This document shows positions 1 through 6,477 of a stretch of 7,078 nucleotides of DNA, one piece after another. The stretch covers positions 1 to 7,078 of the forward strand of contig JAHRWJ010000122.1 of NCBI GenBank assembly GCA_019090185.1. The letters are read 5' to 3'. Both the position numbers and the translations under genes were made by a program. Numbering within the stretch: position 1 is the first letter of the stretch; the number at the start of each line of letters is the position of its first letter. Under the pieces are notes generated by a model. It was given only the letters and a program-made list of their open reading frames with translations. It did not search any database and was not told the DNA's origin. The stretch comes from Immundisolibacteraceae bacterium. GTDB lineage: Bacteria; Pseudomonadota; Gammaproteobacteria; Immundisolibacterales; Immundisolibacteraceae.

Positions 1-1235
1 ATTCGAATCCAGAACCCCCAGAGACACCAACAGATGAACCGGCTAACCAATCCGAGCCGATCAGTTTGGAACCCCAGGCGCTAGCCAGCGACACCCATAT
101 TCCACCAGCTGTAGCACTAGACACTGCAACGTCTGATCCACTAACCCAGAGCAGCAGCGACTTCCAAGCTGGGGCGCCGGTGCCGCCGCCGGTTAAGAAT
201 AAACTCTCAGTGGTTGGCCTACTAGCCCTACTGACTATTGGCCTGATTGCGGTCACCTTTTTTTACTACTTCAGCAGCCAATATGACGAGGCACCATCGC
301 CCCCCTCAGAGGTCGCTGAACTCAACGAACATACTCAGCACCCTAATATTCAGGGTTTTGGAGCGACCGCTGCTGACCCAGTTACCAAGCCTGCCTCGAC
401 CATGGCTCAAGCAACTGATTTCGATGTAGCCAACCGATTAGCGCCCGCCTCGCTGGTCCCAGAAGAGTTGGCCGAACTGGTTGCCTTGGCTGCCAATGCA
501 GTTGCAGATGCTAAAACCGAGCCGGTGACAAAACTGGCCGATCAAAACAACCCCATGGACAATCTTACTAACAGCCACTCGCCAGCAGCCTCCTCATCAC
601 CGACTGCTAATACAGCAGATGAGTTCCAACCAGAAATATTCGTAAAACGGCTCCAAAAACAAGATTTTATTACCTTGAAAACGGCTGCTGAATCAGCCTT
701 GATTGGCGGTGACCTGGAACAGGCAAACACGCTTTATCAACAATGGCTAAAACGCCAACCCCATTCCCTGGGCGCCTTTTTTGGGCTTGCTGCAAGCGCC
801 TCTCTGGCCGGTGACCGCTCCCTGGCCATCTCCTACTATCAGAATATTCTGCAAATCGACCCAGCTAATATCACCGCCCAGGCCAGCCTGCTCAACCTGC
901 CTGGAGAAGCATCAAATCAGGATTTAAGGCAATTATTAGCGCTGCTTAAAGCGAGCCCCAATGACAGTTTCCTTAACTATTTAATGGGTAGTTATCAGGC
1001 CCAGCGTGGTGACTGGAAAAAGGCACAGGGCTACTATTTCGATGCCCATTCACTGCAACCAGGCAACGCCTCCTACAGTTATAACCTTGCCATCGCCCTC
1101 GACCAGATCGGACAACGCCAGAGTGCCATTAACTTCTACCGACAGGCCTTAACCGAAACCATCATGCCGCTCAGCGCCAATGCCCAGCAGTCGGCTCTAC
1201 AGCGCCTGGACATACTCCAGGCTAGCAACCACTAG
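1..1235 (+). CDS. mshN: MshN-like TPR protein, 5' partial
   Basis: This is the C-terminal part of a single-pass inner-membrane protein with periplasmic tetratricopeptide repeats, the layout of MSHA biogenesis protein MshN. The frame is open from base 3 without a stop, so the true start lies upstream; the TTG at 66 is an internal leucine codon. Visible parts in order: a Pro/Glu/Thr-rich cytoplasmic tail (about 3-200); a membrane helix (about 204-272, containing VVGLLALLTIGLIAV) preceded by lysines and followed by acidic residues, which predicts N-in/C-out; an Ala/Ser/Thr/Pro-rich periplasmic linker (about 275-630); then four TPR-like helix pairs from about 678 to 1150, for example GDLEQANTLYQQWLKRQP and RGDWKKAQGYYFDAHSLQPG. 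It sits directly upstream of the ATPase gene, as mshN does before mshE. The role, linking platform and secretin or stabilising the complex, is inferred. TPR proteins are hard to assign, so the mshN name rests on topology plus context. Confidence 0.75.
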   Translation, partial: SNPEPPETPTDEPANQSEPISLEPQALASDTHIPPAVALDTATSDPLTQSSSDFQAGAPVPPPVKNKLSVVGLLALLTIGLIAVTFFYYFSSQYDEAPSPPSEVAELNEHTQHPNIQGFGATAADPVTKPASTMAQATDFDVANRLAPASLVPEELAELVALAANAVADAKTEPVTKLADQNNPMDNLTNSHSPAASSSPTANTADEFQPEIFVKRLQKQDFITLKTAAESALIGGDLEQANTLYQQWLKRQPHSLGAFFGLAASASLAGDRSLAISYYQNILQIDPANITAQASLLNLPGEASNQDLRQLLALLKASPNDSFLNYLMGSYQAQRGDWKKAQGYYFDAHSLQPGNASYSYNLAIALDQIGQRQSAINFYRQALTETIMPLSANAQQSALQRLDILQASNH

Positions 1236-1250
1236 CGCTGTGCCTAGCGC
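1235..1250. repeat. small inverted repeat in the intergenic gap
   Basis: Arms GCGCT (1235-1239) and AGCGC (1246-1250) enclose a 6-base loop, beginning on the last base of the first gene's stop codon. A 7-base direct repeat, CTAGCGC, lies at 1232 and again at 1244. No T-run follows, so it is not a convincing terminator. The rest of the 53-base gap (to 1288) shows no recognisable -10/-35 promoter and only a weak purine stretch (AGATGAGAAT) just before the next start. Confidence 0.3.
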
Positions 1251-1288
1251 CTTATCACCCTCACCCCAAGTTTGCTACAGATGAGAAT

Positions 1289-2977
1289 ATGAACAAGCCC
1301 CTGCCGATTGGACTACAGCTACAACAGAAAGGCCTGGTCACCGAAGATCAGGTGCAGATAGCGCTGCGAGAACAGAAAAAAAGTGGTGACCAGCTGGCCC
1401 GAATTCTGGTGCGTATGGGATTTGTCAGCGAGGCGGCCGCCAGGGACGCGCTCAGCGAAAGTTTTGGCCGCGAAAGCGTCGACCTCAGTCAAATAGTCCC
1501 CGATGCCGACGCCCTGGAGCTGGTTCCCCAGGAACTGGCATTACGACACCACCTGCTACCGGTTGACCTGAACAGCGCCACCGGCGAATTGACCGTCGCC
1601 ATGACCGACACCCAGGACATGATCGCCCTGGATCAACTGCAAGCAGCGGTAGGTAACCGGGCCACCATCAAACAGGTACTGGCCGGTGAAGGTGACCTGG
1701 ATGGCCATATCGATGATTTTTACGGCTACTCGGTTTCTATCGACGCCATCTTGCAGGAAATCGAAACCGGTACCGTCGACATGGGCGGGCTTGAAGCGAT
1801 CTCCATGGAAGAGTACCAGCAGCCGGTCGTGCGTCTGGTCAATGCCCTGTTATCCGATGCGGTGAAACAGCGCGCCTCAGATATTCATTTTGAGCCCGAA
1901 GCCCAGTTTGCCCGCGTACGTTATCGAATTGATGGGGTTTTGCGACAGATTCGAAGCCTGCACCGGGATTACTGGCCAGCAATGGTGGTGCGATTAAAAA
2001 TCATTTCGGGAATGAATATCGCCGAAAACCGAACCCCACAGGATGGCCGGATCAGCCTGAGGCTGCGCGGACGTCAGGTTGATTTTCGAGTCTCGGCCCA
2101 GCCAACCGTGCATGGCGAAAATATTGTGTTGCGTATTCTCGACCGTAATCAGGCAATTGTGCCGCTAGAACAACTGGGACTCTCGGAAGCCGCCCTGGGG
2201 CAACTCCAGCTGATGATTGCCAGACCTGAAGGCATTATTCTGGTCACCGGCCCCACCGGTAGCGGCAAGACCACCACCCTCTATTCGGTGCTGAATCACA
2301 TTAATACCGAAACCATCAACATCATGACCCTGGAAGATCCGGTGGAGTACCCCTTACCCCTGATCCGCCAATCCTCCATTGTCGAGGGCAAACTTGATTT
2401 TGCCGAGGGCATTCGCTCGATGATGCGCCAGGACCCTGACGTTATTCTGGTCGGCGAAGTGCGCGACAAAGAGACCGCCGAAATGGCCTTCAGAGCCGCC
2501 ATGACCGGTCATCAGGTGCTCTCTACTTTACACACCAACTCAGCCCTCGGCGCCCTGCCCCGACTCGCCGACATTGGTATTACCAATCAAATTATTGCTG
2601 GCAACATTATCGGCATCACCGCCCAACGCCTGGTGCGCAAACTCTGTGTCGAATGCCGGGAGGAATATCAACCCGGTGAACTGGAACAAAAACTCCTCGG
2701 CATCACGGGTGCCAACACCCCGCTATTCCGCCCAGTGGGCTGCGAAGCCTGCCAGGGGCAAGGTTACAAAGGCCGATTCGCGGTCACAGAAGTGGTTCGT
2801 TTCGACGATGATATCGATCAGCTCATCCTCGAAAACGCCACCCTCAATGCGGTACAGGCCATGGCACATGAAAAAGGCTTCCACTCGCTGGCCCAGGATG
2901 GCACCGATCGGGTGATTTCTGGCGCCACCAGCATCGACGAAGTCACCCGGGTTATCGACCTGACCCGGCGTCTTTAG
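1289..2977 (+). CDS. mshE: MshE-like pilus assembly ATPase (GspE/PilB family)
   Basis: Cytoplasmic hexameric ATPase expected to power pilus polymerisation through the MshG-like platform encoded next. The 562 residues are full length for the family. Residues 6-58 form an MshEN domain: two 24-residue motifs (6-29 and 35-58) separated by exactly 5 residues, the published c-di-GMP-binding spacing, although several consensus residues are changed. Residues about 176-300 form the N2 domain (ASDIHFEPE at 196-204). The RecA-like C-terminal domain carries Walker A GPTGSGKTT (321-329), the Asp box around MTLEDPVEY (346-354), Walker B VILVGEVRD (385-393) and the His box STLHTN (412-417). Four cysteines as CxxC pairs (453/456 and 485/488) make the zinc-binding motif typical of GspE/PilB and absent from PilT-type retraction ATPases. 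ATG at 1289 is preferred because it keeps the whole MshEN domain; its ribosome-binding site is weak. Family assignment is very secure; the mshE rather than gspE or pilB name rests on MshEN and neighbours. Confidence 0.95.
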   Translation: MNKPLPIGLQLQQKGLVTEDQVQIALREQKKSGDQLARILVRMGFVSEAAARDALSESFGRESVDLSQIVPDADALELVPQELALRHHLLPVDLNSATGELTVAMTDTQDMIALDQLQAAVGNRATIKQVLAGEGDLDGHIDDFYGYSVSIDAILQEIETGTVDMGGLEAISMEEYQQPVVRLVNALLSDAVKQRASDIHFEPEAQFARVRYRIDGVLRQIRSLHRDYWPAMVVRLKIISGMNIAENRTPQDGRISLRLRGRQVDFRVSAQPTVHGENIVLRILDRNQAIVPLEQLGLSEAALGQLQLMIARPEGIILVTGPTGSGKTTTLYSVLNHINTETINIMTLEDPVEYPLPLIRQSSIVEGKLDFAEGIRSMMRQDPDVILVGEVRDKETAEMAFRAAMTGHQVLSTLHTNSALGALPRLADIGITNQIIAGNIIGITAQRLVRKLCVECREEYQPGELEQKLLGITGANTPLFRPVGCEACQGQGYKGRFAVTEVVRFDDDIDQLILENATLNAVQAMAHEKGFHSLAQDGTDRVISGATSIDEVTRVIDLTRRL

Positions 2978-2992
2978 CCGCAGCAGCCATTT

Positions 2993-4195
2993 ATGCCAAT
3001 ACTTAAATACAGCGCCATTGATGACCTGGGCAAGCGCCATCGGGGTTCACTCAACGCAGCCAACGAATCAGACCTGGAAGCGCGTTTACGCTCCATGAAC
3101 CTGAGCCTGCTCTCCTACAAGGAAGAGCGGCTCGGCGCCCGCGCCGCTGCCAAGGGCATTACCCGCAAAGATCTCATCAACCTCTGTTTTCATCTCGAAC
3201 AGCTGACCCGAGCCGGAGTACCTCTGCTAGAAGGGCTCGACGACATTCAGCAGACCACCGAAAACCGCAGCTTAAAAATCATTATCGCGTCGATCATCGC
3301 CGACCTGGAAGGCGGCAAGCTATTCTCTGAGGCTTTAGAGGCTTACCCAGCGGTGTTTGATAAGGTTTTCATCACCCTGGTAAAAGCCGGGGAGACCACC
3401 GGCGGACTATCCGACATTTTTCTTGAACTGACCCGCTCAATTAAATGGCGTGACGAGTTAATTTCAAAAACCAAGCAGCTACTGGCCTATCCGGTCATCG
3501 TCTCGGTTTTCATGTTTGGTGCCATCGGTTTTATGTTTATTTATCTAGTACCCCAGCTGACCGAATTTTTAATCAACATGGGCCAGACACTGCCATTACA
3601 AACCCGAGCCTTAATCGCCATTTCAGACTTTATCGTTGCCTGGTGGTGGGCAATGCTTGGCCTGCCTATTTTTCTAATCATGACCCTGTTAGTCAGTGCC
3701 AGTCAAAGCAGAGCCGTACGTTACCAACTGGATAAATTTAAAATTTCGGCCTGGGTGATCGGGCCGATACTCTACAAAATTGCCCTGGCACGAATCAGTA
3801 ACACCATCGCCATGATGTACGCCGCAGGTATTCCGCTGCTACAAGCAATTCGGTTAAATCGCGACATCAGCAACAACCTGGTACTGGAGCAGGCGCTTGA
3901 TCAGGTCGCCAACGACATTGCCCAGGGCAGCCAAATCACCGCAGCCTTTTCAAAAGCTGAAATTTTTTCGCCACTGGTGATCCGCATGCTCAAAATTGGC
4001 GAAACCACCGGCGCACTGGATGGTTCTCTGGCAAACGTCAGCTACTTCTACGATCGCGAGGTCGATGAAGATGTCAACCGGTTACAGACCATGATTGAAC
4101 CTGCTCTGATTGCGGTCATGGGCCTCATGCTCGGCTTCATCATTATTTCGGTGCTCGGACCCATTTACGACATGATCGGCAAACTGGACATATAA
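2993..4195 (+). CDS. mshG: MshG-like platform protein (GspF/PilC family)
   Basis: Polytopic inner-membrane platform protein that couples ATPase motion to pilin insertion. The 400 residues match the usual family length. A short N-terminal region (1-55) precedes two homologous GspF domains: the first about 60-185, with LVKAGETTGGL at 129-139, and the second about 264-388, with MLKIGETTGALDG at 332-344. The paired KxGETTG motifs are diagnostic. Predicted membrane helices lie at about 164-187, 211-236 and 369-390. A conserved-looking LTRAGVPLLEGL (71-82) has its counterpart MYAAGIPLLQAI (275-286) in the second domain. The start lies 15 bases after the ATPase stop with no clear Shine-Dalgarno sequence, suggesting translation partly coupled to the gene upstream. 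The family is certain; the MshG label follows from the preceding mshE-like gene. Confidence 0.94.
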   Translation: MPILKYSAIDDLGKRHRGSLNAANESDLEARLRSMNLSLLSYKEERLGARAAAKGITRKDLINLCFHLEQLTRAGVPLLEGLDDIQQTTENRSLKIIIASIIADLEGGKLFSEALEAYPAVFDKVFITLVKAGETTGGLSDIFLELTRSIKWRDELISKTKQLLAYPVIVSVFMFGAIGFMFIYLVPQLTEFLINMGQTLPLQTRALIAISDFIVAWWWAMLGLPIFLIMTLLVSASQSRAVRYQLDKFKISAWVIGPILYKIALARISNTIAMMYAAGIPLLQAIRLNRDISNNLVLEQALDQVANDIAQGSQITAAFSKAEIFSPLVIRMLKIGETTGALDGSLANVSYFYDREVDEDVNRLQTMIEPALIAVMGLMLGFIIISVLGPIYDMIGKLDI

Positions 4196-4198
4196 GCC

Positions 4199-5845
4199 AT
4201 GGCCCAAACCCTGGTACTCACCCTATTTTCACAACAGGCGCTCATGCAGCACTGGCGTGGTCGTCAGCTGGTCCATGAATGGGCCCTTGACGGCCCCGAA
4301 CAGAGCCATGACCTGCTGGTTGAAATCGCCGCTCTAACGCCAAACTGCCCGGTTATTGTACTGGCTGACATCGCCGACGAAGAACTTCGCACCACCCAAA
4401 TTCCCAAGGTATTCGGCAACCCTCGAAAACTGCTATTAGCCCGGAGTCTCAACCAAGCTTTTGCTGGCATGGAATATCGCGCTGCCGAACCCCAGGGCAC
4501 CATCCAGGGGCAGCGCAAAGATGAAAAGCTGCTACTCATGGCGATCACCCGTAGCGACTGGATTGCGCAGTGGTTAACCGCCCTTAAAAGTCAGCAGTTT
4601 ATGATTCAGCAGGTATCCACCGCATCGATGGCGCTGGCGACCCTGGCGCGACAGCTGAAATGGAACAGCGCCTCTGAGTTGCTGGTTTATCGTCATCATG
4701 ATGCTGGTTTACGCCAACTCTTTCTCAATCAGGGTGCCACCGAACTTTCGCGACTCTCACTTGCCCCCACCGAGGGACAAAACCTGGCGATGCAGTTTGT
4801 CTCTGAGGCAACCACCACTCGACAGTACCTGAACAACTCGCGAGCGATCTCCCGAGATGCAACCTTAACCGTGCGAGTACTGCACCGTGCTCACATGGGG
4901 ACATCTCTGGCCGAGGGACTTGCTGAACTGCAGCAGGTTGACCTGCAATTAATCGATATCAACCAGATTAGCAGCCAGCTAAAACTAAAGCTGCCGCAAA
5001 CTGAGCTGCGCGCTGATCACCTACTGAGCTGGGTGGCCGCCAACCTTAGCCACAAACTACCCGATTTTAGTTCTGCCGCGACAAAATATAGTTACCAGCG
5101 CTACGCCAACGGCCAGCGATTAATACAGACCGCAGCTCTGGCAACCATGGCTCTGCTGTTTTGGGCTGCCAGCGAGTTATTCGCGGTCTGGGAGTTCTCC
5201 AAACTGGCCGATGAACAGCAAAACCTACTCGGCCGTTGGCAGCAACTGTTACAAAATGCCGAAACTGACACTTTGCCTAGCGCCACGCAGCCAATCGCCA
5301 TGAAGCAGGCGGTAGAACTAAGCCAGCACCTGAATCGGCAACGCCGCTTTCCGGTTCAAGCCCTACGCCAATTGGCCGGCGCACTGGCGGACCAACCCGA
5401 TCTACGGTTTCGAAAAATTGAATGGGCCGCCCCTGAACAGACGCTCACCAATTACCAACCCGAATCGGGTCAGGGTAATGACGACGATTTGCCCGCACAA
5501 ACCCCAGCACCAGATATCCCGGGCGAAACCCTGTTCATCGAACTCACCATTGAACCATTCAATGGCAACTATCTTGCGGCTCAGAGCCGCGCTGAACAGA
5601 CTGCCCGTAGCTTGAGACTTCTGCCGACCGTTAAAAATGCCAAACTGGTCAGCTCACCATTGAATGTCGATTCCAGCACCCAGTTTAGTGAACAAATCAG
5701 CCTCAGTAATAGAGCACAGCGGGCGGTGCCGGTTGCTAAATTCCAGCTAATGTTATGGTTAACCAGCCCGTCGCAGGGAATCACTGCAGCTCAACCTGAT
5801 AATCTGTTAGCTGACGGTGACAGACAACCCGAAGAGGAATCCTAA
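4199..5845 (+). CDS. PilM/PilN-like fusion, GspL-like platform protein
   Basis: A 548-residue bitopic inner-membrane protein, probably the platform component equivalent to PilM plus PilN, to T2SS GspL, or to MshI plus its partner. Residues 1-300 are cytoplasmic and resemble the poorly characterised PilM/MshI-like proteins of proteobacterial pilus clusters (RKLLLARSLNQ at 76-86; KDEKLLLMAITRSDWIAQWL at 107-126; VSEATTTRQYL at 201-211). The canonical PilM N-terminal nucleotide-binding signature (a DIGxxS-type phosphate loop) is not visible. One membrane helix at about 307-331 follows basic residues (RYANGQR), predicting N-in. The periplasmic part has a helical stretch (332-400), a strand (LRFRKIEW, 402-409), an acidic and proline-rich insert (about 416-441) and another strand (LFIELTIEPF, 445-454) ending near 525, consistent with a ferredoxin-like PilN/GspL fold. 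It starts 3 bases after the mshG-like stop with no evident Shine-Dalgarno sequence. The domain assignment is inference from layout, recalled family resemblance and gene order. Confidence 0.7.
   Translation: MAQTLVLTLFSQQALMQHWRGRQLVHEWALDGPEQSHDLLVEIAALTPNCPVIVLADIADEELRTTQIPKVFGNPRKLLLARSLNQAFAGMEYRAAEPQGTIQGQRKDEKLLLMAITRSDWIAQWLTALKSQQFMIQQVSTASMALATLARQLKWNSASELLVYRHHDAGLRQLFLNQGATELSRLSLAPTEGQNLAMQFVSEATTTRQYLNNSRAISRDATLTVRVLHRAHMGTSLAEGLAELQQVDLQLIDINQISSQLKLKLPQTELRADHLLSWVAANLSHKLPDFSSAATKYSYQRYANGQRLIQTAALATMALLFWAASELFAVWEFSKLADEQQNLLGRWQQLLQNAETDTLPSATQPIAMKQAVELSQHLNRQRRFPVQALRQLAGALADQPDLRFRKIEWAAPEQTLTNYQPESGQGNDDDLPAQTPAPDIPGETLFIELTIEPFNGNYLAAQSRAEQTARSLRLLPTVKNAKLVSSPLNVDSSTQFSEQISLSNRAQRAVPVAKFQLMLWLTSPSQGITAAQPDNLLADGDRQPEEES
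5543..5664. repeat. 12-base direct repeat and short hairpin inside a coding region
   Basis: CTCACCATTGAA occurs at 5543-5554 and again at 5653-5664, 110 bases apart and therefore in different codon phases. The first copy also begins a perfect 8-base inverted repeat: arms CCATTGAA (5547-5554) and TTCAATGG (5558-5565) around a 3-base loop. Both copies lie within the PilN-like part of the fusion gene. This is a plain sequence fact; no function is claimed and chance is likely. Confidence 0.35.
5832..5838 (+). promoter_or_regulatory. ribosome-binding site for the PilO-like gene
   Basis: AAGAGGA ends 9 bases before the GTG at 5848 and lies inside the 3' end of the fusion gene. It is the best Shine-Dalgarno sequence in the window and decides the start: the next candidate, ATG at 5881, has no such site upstream. 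Confidence 0.75.
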
Positions 5846-5847
5846 TC

Positions 5848-6477
5848 GTGGTTACCAGCTCATCAGCGGTCAGCGACCCCATGCGCAAAGCGGCCATTCG
5901 CGCAGCGGTTATTCTGGCCGTGGGACTGATCTGCGCAGGCGCGAGCTGGCAGTGGCGTCAGGCCAGTACCGCAACCCAGACTGCATTTCAGCGTCAGATG
6001 AATCACCTGCGTAGCGAAGTCGCCCGGTTAAGGCAAGATAAACAGTGGACCCAAACCTATCAGTCCAACTATCAACACCTGGTAGACAGAGGTCTGGTCG
6101 GCACCGAGAGCAGACTGGAGTGGCGTGCATTGATTATTGCAGCGGCGCAACAACTGCATCTACCCGATGTAAAAATGAGCTTCACCCCCAAACAGCTGCG
6201 AAAACCAACGGCCCTAGATGATCAAAGCAACGATCATGACGCTTTAATCAGCGCTTATTCGTCACAAATGAGCTTTGACCTTTCCCTGTTTCACAGCCTT
6301 GACTTACTGCCCCTGCTGGACACGCTTGACCACTCAGCAAGTGCCATCCTGATGCCCGTACGCTGCAGCCTGGAAATGGCCAAAGACCCACTCTACCTGG
6401 GTGCAGACCCACAGGTGAAATCACGCTGCGACCTCGACTGGATCACCATTGCCCCCTCGCCGGTGGACTCCTACTGA
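5848..6477 (+). CDS. PilO-like platform protein, GTG start
   Basis: A 209-residue bitopic inner-membrane protein, expected to pair with the PilN-like half of the preceding protein in the platform ring, equivalent to PilO, GspM or MshJ. A short basic N-terminus (MRKAAIR at 12-18) precedes one membrane helix (about 16-33), then a helical, probably coiled-coil segment (38-78) and a periplasmic domain. Segments such as DRGLVGTESRLEW (80-92) and the C-terminal CDLDWITI (194-201) match a recurring uncharacterised family that I recall from MSHA-like clusters, often annotated as hypothetical. Two periplasmic cysteines, C173 and C194, could form a disulfide; a third (C29) is in the membrane helix. The start is 2 bases after the upstream stop, and the stop overlaps the next start by one base. 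PilO-like assignment rests on size, topology, coiled coil and position, since PilO-type sequences diverge strongly. No gene symbol is given because mshJ identity is unproven. Confidence 0.7.
   Translation: MVTSSSAVSDPMRKAAIRAAVILAVGLICAGASWQWRQASTATQTAFQRQMNHLRSEVARLRQDKQWTQTYQSNYQHLVDRGLVGTESRLEWRALIIAAAQQLHLPDVKMSFTPKQLRKPTALDDQSNDHDALISAYSSQMSFDLSLFHSLDLLPLLDTLDHSASAILMPVRCSLEMAKDPLYLGADPQVKSRCDLDWITIAPSPVDSY
6462..6467 (+). promoter_or_regulatory. candidate ribosome-binding site for the PilP/MshK-like gene
   Basis: GGTGGA ends 9 bases before the ATG at 6477, within the end of the PilO-like gene. It is an imperfect Shine-Dalgarno match but well spaced, and it favours the 6477 start over the internal ATGs at 6486, 6498 and 6543, none of which has a recognisable site. 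Confidence 0.4.

Noticed and set aside
66..68. TTG as the start of the first gene
   Set aside because: The same frame is open to the window edge (first complete codon at base 3) with the same Pro/Glu-rich composition, and no ribosome-binding site precedes the TTG. The gene is 5' truncated.
258..305. Runs of seven T (258-264) and six C (300-305) as phase-variation or frameshift sites
   Set aside because: The frame is intact through both runs, they are short, and no alternative-frame product makes sense.
1235..1250. Inverted repeat as an intrinsic terminator after the MshN-like gene
   Set aside because: The stem is only five base pairs, no T-run follows, and the next gene belongs to the same system.
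2249..2281. ATPase as a PilT-type retraction motor
   Set aside because: The four-cysteine zinc motif and the N-terminal MshEN/N2 domains are characteristic of GspE/PilB assembly ATPases and are absent from PilT.
2574..2915. A 113-codon plus-strand open frame inside the ATPase gene
   Set aside because: It overlaps the zinc-motif region of a well-conserved ATPase in another frame, and its translation shows no recognisable domain.
2723..3040. A 105-codon minus-strand open frame across the ATPase/platform junction
   Set aside because: It is antisense to two securely identified genes, with no domain or ribosome-binding site seen; it is a shadow frame.
1289..4195. Assignment as a genuine type II secretion system (gspE-gspF)
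   Set aside because: An MshEN domain, an adjacent MshN-like TPR protein and no gspG-K or gspC/D genes in view favour an MSHA-like pilus. The possibility is not fully excluded without the flanks.
4264..4548. A 94-codon minus-strand open frame
   Set aside because: Its serine- and arginine-rich translation is typical of an antisense shadow; it lies wholly within the fusion gene.
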